DNA of 16,622 bases from Ruminococcaceae bacterium UBA3323 (lineage in GTDB: Bacteria; Bacillota; Clostridia; Oscillospirales; Acutalibacteraceae). This document shows, piece by piece, positions 1 through 7,576 of this stretch. A program made the position numbers and the translations under genes. Each line of letters begins with the position of its first letter. Positions within the stretch are counted from its first letter, which is position 1. The stretch lies in assembly GCA_002361935.1 (NCBI GenBank), contig DESD01000007.1, positions 469 through 17,090 on the forward strand. Direction: 5' to 3'. The notes beneath the pieces were generated by a model that searched no databases, had not been told where the DNA came from, and saw only the letters and a program-made list of their open reading frames with translations.

Positions 1-119
1 GTCTTGAACTTGTTTTCTGTAAACTCTGCAAGTCTTTGACGGTTCTGTTCAAACACTTCGTCAACCATATGTGTGTAGATCTTTGCCGTTATAGATATGC
101 CTTTACGCTTGAAGTTATT
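1..119 (-). pseudogene. C-terminal remnant of a probable tyrosine recombinase (integrase)
   Basis: Read on the minus strand, about 39 codons leave the window in an open frame containing the segment ISITAKIYTHMVDEVFEQN. The T-x-x-I-Y-T-H pattern matches the end of phage or transposon tyrosine recombinases, where this Tyr (codon at 77-75) attacks the DNA. The upstream catalytic boxes (Arg, His-x-x-Arg) are absent: the frame runs back into the neighbouring terminator hairpin and reaches a TAA with no start codon. I read it as a 5'-truncated fragment left by a past insertion or rearrangement, with its C-terminal end off the window. Only about 40 residues are visible, so the family call is moderate at best. 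Confidence 0.45.
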
Positions 120-162
120 TAAAAAATAACACAGCCTGCAGATTTAGTTCTGCAAGCTGTGT
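118..162 (-). terminator. Intrinsic terminator after the GH95-like pseudogene
   Basis: Inverted repeat 129-141 / 150-162 with an 8-nt loop. Twelve of 13 positions are Watson-Crick pairs. The thirteenth is G.U only in minus-strand RNA, and the run TTATTTTTT follows on that strand, so it terminates leftward transcription from the gene ending at 171. Confidence 0.85.
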
Positions 163-170
163 AACTAAAA

Positions 171-1940
171 TTATATTTTTAATACTTTTATAAGCTGATT
201 TTTTTCCATATTGATTTCAATCAGCTCCTGATTGAAAATTTTTGAAGGATTATTTGACAGAATACATTTATCGTATGGATTTTTCAAAATGGCTTTTCCG
301 CCGTTTTTGCTGAAAATTTCGATATCCTTAACCTCTCCGTTTTCAAACTTGGCAGATATTAAAAATGCTCCGTCAGCACAAAGATTTTTAAAATGACACG
401 AGATGGTTTTGTCCCAGTTGGGAAATATTCTGATAATACCGTCATAGCTTTGCAGAGCCATTTCATTAAGGGTTGCAGCGGTAAGACTGCAGTTTTCAAG
501 ACAGCCTCCTCCGTGCAGCATTAATCAATTAGGCTGCTGAAATTTCTCGTAATTTTACTTCAGATTTTTTATAATTAAGCGTGGATCAATTCCCAGTCTG
601 ACAGCACAGGGGAATATGGAATTTGTGGCATTATCGTCAAACCATCTGTCATTAACGGAAAAGGTGTTTTGTGCAGTTTTAAGGATTTCAGCATCAGTGT
701 TTAAATCAGCCTGGCTGATAGGGTAAATATGCTGAAGACAAAGGAAATTGCTGTTGTGCCATGAAATGCCCTTTTCAGTATAACGGAAAGCTTTTTTGAA
801 TTTTTTCCGAAATGTAGGATAATTACTGATGTTATCCAGAATGTGCTGCCATTTTTTACGTTTGCCGGTATCTGTTTCAAGTGCTTTTGAGATATCAAGC
901 AGTGTACTGAACACCATTCGCACAAGGCCTAAAGAAAGCAGATTGTTTTTGGCATGAATATGCTTTCTGTATGTAAACGGTTTGAAATTGTCAAGATAAT
1001 ACGGAACTTCGTGTATTGCATCATCATATATAACGTATCTTCCGTTTTCAAAAATTAGAAAATCCTCCCAGAATTCACCCACGGCTTTGAGATAAGGATA
1101 AATATGTTTTTCTGCAAAAACAGTATCTCTTGTGCTGTTCCATCTCATCACCATTATCACAGCAACATAAGCCGCATTGCTTTTTTGCCCTAAAAACATT
1201 TTTTCATATTCATCGGGATTATCCCTGTATTCTGAAAACAATCCTTTTGGAAGCAATCCTACAGGATAAAATATACCATTGCAGTTCAAATACTTTTTTG
1301 CATATTCTCTGCCTTTGGGCATAAAATCCTCCAGCGGAGCAAAATAACAGTCAGTAAGTTCTGCATGATTTGATGAAAAAACTGCATAAAACGGAGCTTC
1401 ATAATTGTAATTCAAATGATAGTCGCCATGCCAGCGCTCAGTTTCGGTTGTTATAAAATTCCCGTAAATACCCGGTGGAAAATAAATATTTCGTGCACTC
1501 ATTGCAAGATGGTACTGACAGGCATACCAATTAAGTTCCAATTGTTCATCCTCTATGCTGAATGCGGATTTTGAATAAAAATCCTTCCACCAGCTGTAAT
1601 GTTTAGCCTTTTGACATTGATACTTTTCTTCATTAAATTCAGAAAGGCGCAGCAAAACATCCTTTTCAAAAGTATTGCTGTCAAAATTAGTAGAAACACT
1701 AAGAATATATTTATCTTTTGCAAATTCACGTATACCCGAGCTTACTCTGCAGTCGAATTTAAGTTCTGCATTGTCAAAAATGCGTGTGATAATATTTATG
1801 CCGTTGTGCTCCTCATTCGTAATTTTGTCGGCATTGCAGTTGAAAACCGTAAAACAAGGTTTTGAAATAAGATTTTCACAGCTTGATGATAGTTCAAAAT
1901 ATATGTCATTTTCCACTGCGCAAACAATTATTTTTATGCT
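171..1940 (-). pseudogene. GH95-like glycoside hydrolase pseudogene, 5'-truncated, two in-frame stops
   Basis: One continuous minus-strand frame resembles the GH95 (alpha-L-fucosidase/galactosidase) catalytic domain. The larger part (about 555-1940) carries WHGDYHLNYNYEAPF; the N-x-N matches the conserved active-site asparagine pair of the family. The smaller part (171-521) carries GGGCLENCS, NEMALQSYDGIIRIFP and the closing beta-sandwich. They are in the same frame, separated only by TAA at 557-555 and TGA at 527-525, and the ten codons between (NYEKFQQPN plus L) fit as normal protein. The N-terminal domain is missing: upstream of about 1940 the frame runs antisense to the neighbouring gene with no family resemblance. 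Neither half would be an active enzyme alone, because conserved active-site regions lie on both sides of the stops. The substrate cannot be assigned within GH95-like proteins. Confidence 0.75.
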
Positions 1941-2627
1941 ATGTTCTTCCCTACTGAAACAAATGCCTTTGAATTTGACTGGGCAATGGCACAGATTACT
2001 GCAAGCGGAGTATGGCCTACCATCAGAGGTAAGAAGGTTTATGATTCTCAGACAGGTAAGGAAATCTTTAAAAAATGGGTTGGTATTTTCAAAAAATATC
2101 GTGAGGTGCTGAATGGCATTACGGTTCACTTTCTACCGCCTCGGATTAATACGGAGAAACCCGACAGAACTACCTGTATTGATGCAATTATGAACCAGCT
2201 GCCCTATGGCGATACAAGAGGCTTCGTAATGTTTTTCAATCAAACAGACAGTGAACGAACGGAGGAAATAACGGTTCCCGTTTTCTATACGGGGCTGACA
2301 GAGCTTTCTGTGCCGCCGGCACCATTTGAAAACACAAAAAACAGCGATGTTTTATATCCTCTTTACGGAGAAGAAATTGCACCTCTTGTCATTAAAGCAA
2401 GGGACGGCTCACAAAGAACCTTTGTAACAGATGAAAAGGTTGAGGATAAGCCTGTTTTGCCATTGCCTGAGGCGGAACTCACCGAATGCAAAATCTGTGT
2501 GTCAAAAGAGGATAAACAGCCTGAAAATTACAGCATTGATACTAACGGAAATATTAAAATGAAAATAACTCTGCCACCGATGTCTTACGAGTGGTATGTT
2601 TTGAAAAGGCCAAAGGAGGACAAATGA
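1941..2627 (+). pseudogene. C-terminal remnant of a large glycosidase-like protein
   Basis: About 228 codons resembling the C-terminus of a TIM-barrel-type glycosidase. The start WAMAQITASGVWPTIRGKK followed by YDSQTGKEIFKKW looks like the end of a barrel domain. The rest (VMFFNQTD, TVPVFYTGLTELSV, ending TLPPMSYEWYVLKRP) looks like a C-terminal beta-sandwich. The ATG at 1941 is only the first Met in the frame: the frame is open back to a TAG at 1890-1892, no ribosome binding site precedes it, and family-like sequence begins abruptly near FFPTE. I therefore call it truncated. Its TGA (2625-2627) abuts the next ATG, so it was the upstream gene of a three-gene operon. I do not recognise a specific GH family. 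Confidence 0.65.
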
Positions 2628-3866
2628 ATGAAAAAGGTAATTAAAATCGGTGTTATCGGCTTGGGTCAGCGTGGTATGCAGTTAATAGAGCCGATGCTTA
2701 AAATGAGCGATGTGCAGATTGTTGCAGTGTGCGATACATATGATGACAGGGTTGTACATGCTTGTAAAACAGTTGCTGACGCAGGATTTGATGAGCCGTT
2801 TCAAACAGAAAATTATAAAGATATTCTTGCATTGGAATCTCTTGATGCGGTTGTAATTGCCACCTCATGGGAGCGCCATATTGAAATTGCTGTAGAAGCT
2901 ATGAGAAAAGGTATTTTTACAGCTATGGAGGTTGGCGGAACATACAACCTGCAGGAGTGCTTTGATTTGGTACAGGCACAGGAAGAAACAGGCACACCAT
3001 TTTTCTTTCTGGAAAACTGCTGTTACGGTCAGCGTGAGCTTATGTGTCTGAATATGGCAAGAAAGGGCGTGTTCGGAGAAATTGTGCATTGCGACGGCGC
3101 CTATCGTCATGATTTAAGGAATGAGGTATCCTACGGCAGGGAAAACCGTCATTATCGGCTTCTGCATTATAAAGAGCATAACTGTGAAAATTATCCTACT
3201 CATGATTTAGGGCCCATAGCCAAAATTCTCGGTATAAACCGAGGCAACCGTATGCTTCGTCTTGTTTCGGTTGCCAGCAAGGCATGCGGTCTGCACGAAT
3301 ATATCAGAGAGCATAAGGCAGACGATGAAGAATTGATGAATACACAGTTTAAGCAGGGGGATATTGTAACTACTGTTATAACCTGTGAAAATGGTGAAAC
3401 AATTACTCTTACACTTGATACAACGCTTCCACGTATTTACAGCCGTAATTTTACGGTTCACGGCACAAAGGGTATGTATCAGGAGGACGGAGATTATGTT
3501 TTTCTTGAGAAGGATATAAAAGGCAATATTGCCGAAATAGATATGAATCCTCAAACAATTTGGAAAAATGCCGATAAATATGCCAAGGATTATGACAACG
3601 ATTTATGGAAGCATAAGTCAAAGGGTATGCTTGAAAGCGGACACGGCGGTATGGATTATCTTGTTCTTCGTTCTATGGTTAATGCCATCAAGGGAGAAAC
3701 TCTGCCTGCCATTGACGTTTATGATGCTGCTGCATGGATGTGTATTACCGCTCTGTCGGAAAAGTCCATTATAAATGGTAATATTCCTGTTGAAATTCCT
3801 GATTTCACAAATGGCAAATATAAAAACAGAAAGGACAAATCAACAGGAAAATATGCGCTTGATTAA
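2628..3866 (+). CDS. Gfo/Idh/MocA family protein, GH109-like
   Basis: 412 aa. The N-terminal Rossmann fold has a GLGQRG dinucleotide-binding turn at residues 11-16 and an acidic residue after the second strand (CDTYDD). The C-terminal part has ENCCYGQRELM (129-139), GEIVHCDGAYRHDL (150-163) and NYPTHDLGPIAKI (188-200). These segments match GH109 alpha-N-acetylgalactosaminidase-like proteins, which use tightly bound NAD in a redox-assisted hydrolysis. The Lys of the dehydrogenase EKP motif is absent (MEVGG at 100-104), which favours a GH109-type role over a plain sugar dehydrogenase. The start is supported by AAAGGAGG at 2612-2619. No signal peptide, so cytoplasmic. It follows the glycosidase remnant directly and precedes the lipoprotein by 11 bp. 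Family confidence is high; GalNAc specificity is inferred. Confidence 0.85.
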   Translation: MKKVIKIGVIGLGQRGMQLIEPMLKMSDVQIVAVCDTYDDRVVHACKTVADAGFDEPFQTENYKDILALESLDAVVIATSWERHIEIAVEAMRKGIFTAMEVGGTYNLQECFDLVQAQEETGTPFFFLENCCYGQRELMCLNMARKGVFGEIVHCDGAYRHDLRNEVSYGRENRHYRLLHYKEHNCENYPTHDLGPIAKILGINRGNRMLRLVSVASKACGLHEYIREHKADDEELMNTQFKQGDIVTTVITCENGETITLTLDTTLPRIYSRNFTVHGTKGMYQEDGDYVFLEKDIKGNIAEIDMNPQTIWKNADKYAKDYDNDLWKHKSKGMLESGHGGMDYLVLRSMVNAIKGETLPAIDVYDAAAWMCITALSEKSIINGNIPVEIPDFTNGKYKNRKDKSTGKYALD

Positions 3867-3877
3867 GGAGTTATCTT

Positions 3878-6013
3878 ATGAAATACATGAAAAAGATATT
3901 GTGCCTTGTTATTGGGCTAATGCTGACTGCTTTCATTTCCTCCTGCTCGGTGCAGAGCAAAATGAGCGAGCCTCAGCCGGAGCCGGTGAATCTTAGTCAG
4001 CCACAGCCGAGAGAGCGTGAAAAGCGAAACGGTGATATCTTTGTTTCACCTCTTGGCAGCGACAGCAACAACGGCACAAGGGAAAACCCTGTTAAAACAG
4101 TTGAAAAGGCTGTTGAACTTGCAGAAAAACTACATAAAAAGGAAAGAGTCATATCTTTTGCTAAGGGAGAATATTCCGTTTCTTCCATTACGCTTACAAG
4201 CAAGAACAACGACATTGTATTTTATGGTGAAGATGAGGGCGTGATTTTTAACGGCGGAGTTACTCTGAATCCATCTGATTTTAAAATCTATAAGGATAAA
4301 ATTAAGATGCTGGATTTAAAAAAATATGGTGTAACTCAGGAACAAATAGGCAAAGTCAGAGCCTTTGGAGCTTATAATACTGCTGAAAAATATGATGAAG
4401 AGGGAAGCCTTTACTGTGAACTGTTTTGTGATGGTAAACGTATGACACTTTCCCGTTATCCGAATGTGGGGGAGGAAAACCTGAAAACAGGCAAAATAAT
4501 AAACAATGGGGATTCGAAGGAAATTTACACAAGCAGCGGAACGCAGCAAAATCCCGATTGGGCGGATATGAAAAACCCTAAAGGAGGAACTTTTGCGGTT
4601 GATAAAGATGTAGCGGATCGTATTAAAGGTTGGAAAAACAGTGATGATATATGGCTTTTCGGCTATTTCCAATATGACTGGGCAGATTCTTCGACCCCGC
4701 TTGCTTTATTTGATGAAAGCAGTATAACAACCAAATATGCAAGTGTTTACGGCTTCAAAGAAGATATGCCTTATTATTTTTTCAATGTATTTGAGGAACT
4801 TGATGCGGCCGGTGAATGGTATATTGACAGGGATAAACTTGTTCTTTATTTTATTCCGCCTGAGGATTTTGAAAATAAATCTCTCCAGCTTTCTTTTGAA
4901 ACAGAAAATTTGATTACTCTTGATGATGCTGAAAGCATTACATTTGATGGTATTGCTTTTTGCGGCACAAGAGCCGGTGCAATAAAAGGAACAGGCAGCA
5001 ATATAACTGTTAAAAACTGTGCAGTGAAAAATATCGGAGAAAGTGCAATTGAAATTGAAGGCGAAAAAATTCTTGTTGAAAACAATACAATTACCGCAAC
5101 AGGAAAAGCCGGTGTAATTCTTACCGGCGGCGACAGAGAGAATCTTGTATCGTCAGAAAATGTTGTTACAAACAATCTGATTTATGATTGGTCACAGGTT
5201 TATCAGACGTATCAGGCGGCTGTTGCGCTTCATGGAGTTGGCGGTGTGTGCAGTTACAATGAAATTTATAATTCTCCGCATGAAGCAATAACTTATTCAG
5301 GCAACAATAATATTATTGAATACAATGTCATTCACGATGTAGTTCTCAAATCGTCTGATGCAGGTGCAATCTATTCAGGAAGAAGCTGGAATCAATATGG
5401 AAACATTGTGCGTTATAACTGTATTTACAATATCGGTTCTGACGGCTTTGAGCCAAGCGGAATCTATTTTGATGATGCTCTTTCCGGTCAGAAAGCATAT
5501 GGAAATTTGTTTGTCAACATACCCGGCTGTGCATTTCTTTTAGGCGGAGGACGGGATTTGCAGATTACAAATAATGTGATTGTAAATGCGGGAACACCTG
5601 TTTCTTATGATGATCGTGCAATTGCAGGAATAAAAGACGGAGGCTGGTTTTCCCATGCAAAAACACCGAACGAAGGTTTATGGGCAACACTTAAAGAATT
5701 TGATATAAATTCAACAGCGTGGAAAGAAGAATATCCGCAGCTTTCAGCGCTCAGTGATGATTTTGATAATTCCGATGATCCGGCTTTTGCAGCAAACCCT
5801 GCAAACAGTGTTGTTGAAAACAATGTGATTATCAATAAGAAAAAGAATATCGGCAGCATTGCAAAGCGGGTTAATAAATACAGTTGTGTACAAAATAATA
5901 ATTTTTATACGCTTGAACAAAGTCCGTATAGCAGCAGTGATTACGGTAAGGATATTTCAATTAACGGCTTTAGTGCTCTTCCAACCGATAAAATGGGCAG
6001 AACATATTATTGA
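3878..6013 (+). CDS. Right-handed beta-helix lipoprotein, probable glycan-active enzyme
   Basis: 711 aa. A type II signal peptide (hydrophobic stretch 7-20, lipobox I-S-S-C, Cys23) and a Pro/Gln/Glu-rich linker predict a surface-anchored lipoprotein. Residues about 52-90 (IFVSPLGSDSNNGT, ENPVKTVEKAVELA) are a DUF1565-type start of a parallel beta-helix. From about residue 350 onward short beta-helix coils rich in Asn repeat (NNTITAT, NNLIYD, YNEIYNS, YNVIHDV, GNLFVN, NNVIVNA). Two conserved-looking acidic patches, DAGAIYSGR (from 494) and GIYFDD (532-533), about 38 residues apart, are candidates for the catalytic pair. The architecture is closest to DUF1565/GH141-like proteins; GH110 was considered and is less likely. 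AAGGAG lies 8 nt before the ATG; Met4 is an alternative start. It is the last gene of the plus-strand glycan operon. Confidence 0.8.
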   Translation: MKYMKKILCLVIGLMLTAFISSCSVQSKMSEPQPEPVNLSQPQPREREKRNGDIFVSPLGSDSNNGTRENPVKTVEKAVELAEKLHKKERVISFAKGEYSVSSITLTSKNNDIVFYGEDEGVIFNGGVTLNPSDFKIYKDKIKMLDLKKYGVTQEQIGKVRAFGAYNTAEKYDEEGSLYCELFCDGKRMTLSRYPNVGEENLKTGKIINNGDSKEIYTSSGTQQNPDWADMKNPKGGTFAVDKDVADRIKGWKNSDDIWLFGYFQYDWADSSTPLALFDESSITTKYASVYGFKEDMPYYFFNVFEELDAAGEWYIDRDKLVLYFIPPEDFENKSLQLSFETENLITLDDAESITFDGIAFCGTRAGAIKGTGSNITVKNCAVKNIGESAIEIEGEKILVENNTITATGKAGVILTGGDRENLVSSENVVTNNLIYDWSQVYQTYQAAVALHGVGGVCSYNEIYNSPHEAITYSGNNNIIEYNVIHDVVLKSSDAGAIYSGRSWNQYGNIVRYNCIYNIGSDGFEPSGIYFDDALSGQKAYGNLFVNIPGCAFLLGGGRDLQITNNVIVNAGTPVSYDDRAIAGIKDGGWFSHAKTPNEGLWATLKEFDINSTAWKEEYPQLSALSDDFDNSDDPAFAANPANSVVENNVIINKKKNIGSIAKRVNKYSCVQNNNFYTLEQSPYSSSDYGKDISINGFSALPTDKMGRTYY

Positions 6014-6018
6014 AGCCA

Positions 6019-6063
6019 TAAAAAAATCAGCCTTAATGGTTTGGCATTCCGTTAAGGCTGATT
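6019..6063 (-). terminator. Intrinsic terminator of the leftward hydrolase-MarR operon
   Basis: Perfect 12-bp stem (6025-6036 with 6052-6063), 15-nt loop. A run of seven T follows on the minus strand only; the plus-strand tail (AATTACAGG) is a poor U-tract. It lies about 200 bp beyond the MarR stop and immediately after the stop of the opposing lipoprotein gene. Confidence 0.7.
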
Positions 6064-6195
6064 AATTACAGGTGATATCAATTCAGCAACTGATTTACTA
6101 TGGAAAAAACAGCTGCTGCAGAAATGTTTGCCGGATTCTGAGGCTTGATATTAATAGTAAATATAATTAGTAATATATAATTTTCACTAAATTTT
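6064..6195. other. Intergenic stretch between crossed terminators
   Basis: AT-rich, no ORF with a ribosome binding site on either strand and no tRNA-like fold seen. It would lie in the overlapping 3' untranslated ends of the two convergent transcripts. Confidence 0.5.
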
Positions 6196-6247
6196 GAGGC
6201 AGGGGTGGTTCAAAACTATGAACCGCTCCTGCCTCATTTTTGCTTTT
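6196..6247 (+). terminator. Intrinsic terminator of the plus-strand glycan operon
   Basis: 17-bp stem (6196-6212 with 6219-6235), 6-nt loop, followed by ATTTTTGCTTTT. Two positions pair only as G.U in plus-strand RNA and would be A-C mismatches on the other strand, so it works rightward. It ends 15 bp before the stop of the opposing MarR gene. Confidence 0.8.
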
Positions 6248-6261
6248 ATTGATTAAAGCAT

Positions 6262-6732
6262 TCAGTTGATTTTGTTTTTTTCGATTATGGTAATACCTGT
6301 TTCAATTACTTTCAGTGCTGTTTTGAGTTCATCAAAGGTATGAATTTTCAATAGCACTTCCGCAATCTTGGTTAGTTCTCTTTGGTCATAAGCTTTGTGT
6401 ATATCGGAAAGCTTTTGCCCGCTTTCAGTAACATACAGATGAATCGTTTTATTATTGTCTTTTTCCTTTTTCTTTTCAATCAAATTTTTTTTGGCAAGCT
6501 TATTTATATTCTGGGAAGCGGCGCTTAGTGTTCTGTTCCACATTTTTGAAACACCGCTGACAGAGATTCCGGGGTTATCTGCAATAAGAGAAAGTGTATG
6601 TATTTCTGCCATATTCATTTTATCTCCGTTTCCGTAATCCCGTGTAACAGAATATAAATCATGGCTGTCTGAAACAAATGTATAAACGCGTTCCATACTT
6701 TCCGTTAATAATTCTAAATCACTTTTGTTCAT
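6262..6732 (-). CDS. MarR-family transcriptional regulator
   Basis: 156 aa from the ATG at 6732-6730. That start is preceded by GGAG six nt upstream; a longer in-frame start at 6798 would overlap the preceding gene by 53 bp and add residues with no MarR likeness. The winged helix is visible: MAEIHTLSLIADNPGISVSGV (41-61), a recognition helix around 66-80 (NRTLSAASQNINKLAKK), a Lys-rich wing (EKKKEKDNNKTIHLYVTE, 86-103), then C-terminal dimer helices. MarR proteins bind pseudo-palindromic operators as dimers and often release DNA on binding a small ligand or on thiol oxidation. This one has no Cys, so ligand sensing is more likely than thiol oxidation. It is 13 bp downstream of the hydrolase gene in the same operon and is the natural candidate for control of the divergent promoter at 7461-7535. 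Confidence 0.88.
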   Translation of the reverse strand: MNKSDLELLTESMERVYTFVSDSHDLYSVTRDYGNGDKMNMAEIHTLSLIADNPGISVSGVSKMWNRTLSAASQNINKLAKKNLIEKKKEKDNNKTIHLYVTESGQKLSDIHKAYDQRELTKIAEVLLKIHTFDELKTALKVIETGITIIEKNKIN

Positions 6733-6745
6733 TTTTATCTCCAAA

Positions 6746-7441
6746 TCAGTTGCTTTTGCTGGCCGCAATATAAGCGTTGAATAACTCTCTTTGCTCATTG
6801 CTTTTTTTGCTCATATGCTCCGGGTGCCATTGCACTCCGATGCAAAACGGATGGCTTTCAAGCTCTATTGCCTCAATATATCCATCTGCACTTTTGGCAG
6901 CAACTTTAAGGCCTTTTCCCACTTTATTTATTGCCTGATGATGCATGCTGTTGACATTTATAGTTTCGGTTTTCAATATACTGTAGATTAAAGAGTTTTT
7001 ATCAATTAAAACAGGATGAGTGCTTCCGGCTCTTGAAAGGAAATCCATATGCCTGAATTTTTGTTCCTCTTTAATATCCTGAAAAAGCGTGCCGCCTTTG
7101 TATACATTCAGAAGCTGTATGCCTCTGCAAATGGCTAAAACAGGCTTCTTTGTATTAAGAAATTTCCGAAGAATAACAGGCTCAGCTGTGTCTCTTATTT
7201 CATTGGGTTTTCCGCATTTTCCGTCCGGTTTTTCACCATACATTTGGGGATTAATGTCCGCACCGCCCGGTAAAAGCAATCCGTCACAGACCATTGTCTG
7301 TGTCAATGCCTTTTCTATATCATCAAGTTCTATCCATTTTACGGCAGCTCCGGCCCTTTCAAGACTTTTTGTATATTTGCTTTTCATATATTTTCTAAAT
7401 AAATCGTTTCCCATCTGCGGTATGGCAATAACAGGTTTCAT
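6746..7441 (-). CDS. Class I glutamine amidotransferase-like gamma-glutamyl hydrolase (peptidase C26, PuuD type)
   Basis: 231 aa. The Cys-His-Glu triad is complete: Cys105 in LAICRGIQLLN (102-112), His206 and Glu208 in IGVQWHPE (201-208). LLPGGADINPQMYG (56-69) and NSMHHQAI (164-171) are typical of the gamma-glutamyl-GABA hydrolase/PuuD group rather than of biosynthetic amidotransferases, and no synthase domain is attached. Enzymes of this group cleave gamma-glutamyl amide bonds in the cytoplasm. The start has GGAG seven nt upstream. It is first in a two-gene operon with the MarR gene and diverges from the C-S lyase gene. Whether the substrate is gamma-Glu-GABA, a gamma-glutamyl peptide or a glutathione conjugate cannot be read from sequence; the neighbours favour a sulfur-containing peptide. 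Confidence 0.85.
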   Translation of the reverse strand: MKPVIAIPQMGNDLFRKYMKSKYTKSLERAGAAVKWIELDDIEKALTQTMVCDGLLLPGGADINPQMYGEKPDGKCGKPNEIRDTAEPVILRKFLNTKKPVLAICRGIQLLNVYKGGTLFQDIKEEQKFRHMDFLSRAGSTHPVLIDKNSLIYSILKTETINVNSMHHQAINKVGKGLKVAAKSADGYIEAIELESHPFCIGVQWHPEHMSKKSNEQRELFNAYIAASKSN

Positions 7442-7474
7442 AATTTCACTCCGAATATTTTAATATTATTAAGC

Positions 7475-7503
7475 ATCTTAACAAAAAATATTGACAATGT
7501 CAA
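7475..7503 (-). promoter_or_regulatory. Leftward sigma-A-type promoter for the hydrolase-MarR operon
   Basis: TTGACA at 7503-7498, 17-bp spacer, TAAGAT at 7480-7475, giving a start near 7468 and a leader of about 27 nt. The -10 box lies inside the perfect TTAAG/CTTAA palindrome. Confidence 0.7.
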
Positions 7504-7519
7504 TAATGCGTGATATTAT
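7491..7519 (+). promoter_or_regulatory. Rightward sigma-A-type promoter for the C-S lyase-permease operon
   Basis: TTGACA at 7491-7496, 17-bp spacer, TATTAT at 7514-7519, start expected near 7526. Its -35 box is one base away from the opposing -35 box; together they form the palindrome TATTGACAATGTCAATA (7489-7505). Confidence 0.75.
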
Positions 7520-7534
7520 TAAGTTGCTAAACAA

Positions 7535-7576
7535 AAAGGCAAAGGAGTCTTAATGCGCCTTTGTCTTTATTTTTTT
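7535..7576 (+). terminator. Terminator-like hairpin in the leader (candidate attenuator)
   Basis: An 11-bp stem (7535-7545 with 7558-7568, one G.U in plus-strand RNA), 12-nt loop, followed by A and seven T (7569-7576). It lies between the rightward promoter and the enzyme gene, where termination would stop expression. The left arm contains part of the AAAGGAG (7541-7547) and the loop and right arm contain the start of the 14-codon leader ORF, so a ribosome initiating there would disrupt the hairpin. Confidence 0.6.

Larger units (their letters stand above)
7463..7537. repeat. Two-copy operator-like direct repeat, 50 bp apart
   Basis: Copies at 7463-7487 and 7513-7537 share 21 of 25 positions. 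Each holds a TTAAG-N3-CTnAA dyad: TTAAGCATCTTAA at 7469-7481 is a perfect palindrome and TTAAGTTGCTAAA at 7519-7531 is imperfect. Copy 1 covers the leftward -10 box and copy 2 the rightward -10 box and start, as expected for operators of the adjacent MarR protein. Binding is inferred. Confidence 0.6.

Noticed and set aside
129..162. The left-edge hairpin as a recombination (attC- or IS-end-like) site
   Set aside because: Its G.U pair and T-run fit a minus-strand RNA terminator directly after a minus-strand gene, and no target duplication or second end is visible.
525..557. Stop-codon reassignment or readthrough for the two in-frame stops
   Set aside because: Intact genes in the window use TAA or TGA as ordinary stops, two different stop codons are involved, and no selenocysteine-type element or conserved residue is expected there. 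Pseudogenisation is simpler.
1675..2112. Plus-strand open frames across the GH95-like pseudogene (including 1130-1324, 1599-1865, 1675-2112)
   Set aside because: They lie antisense to a frame with clear protein-family motifs, have no ribosome binding site and show no recognisable domain.
3878..6013. Assignment of the beta-helix lipoprotein to GH110 (blood-group-B alpha-galactosidase)
   Set aside because: GH110 proteins also form a beta-helix, but this N-terminus (IFVSPLGSDSNNGT) and repeat layout fit DUF1565/GH141-like proteins better; no family-specific motif of GH110 was seen.
6733..6798. Longer N-terminus for the MarR gene starting at 6798
   Set aside because: It would overlap the upstream hydrolase gene by 53 bp, lacks a ribosome binding site, and the ATG at 6732 has GGAG at good spacing and begins the family-like part.
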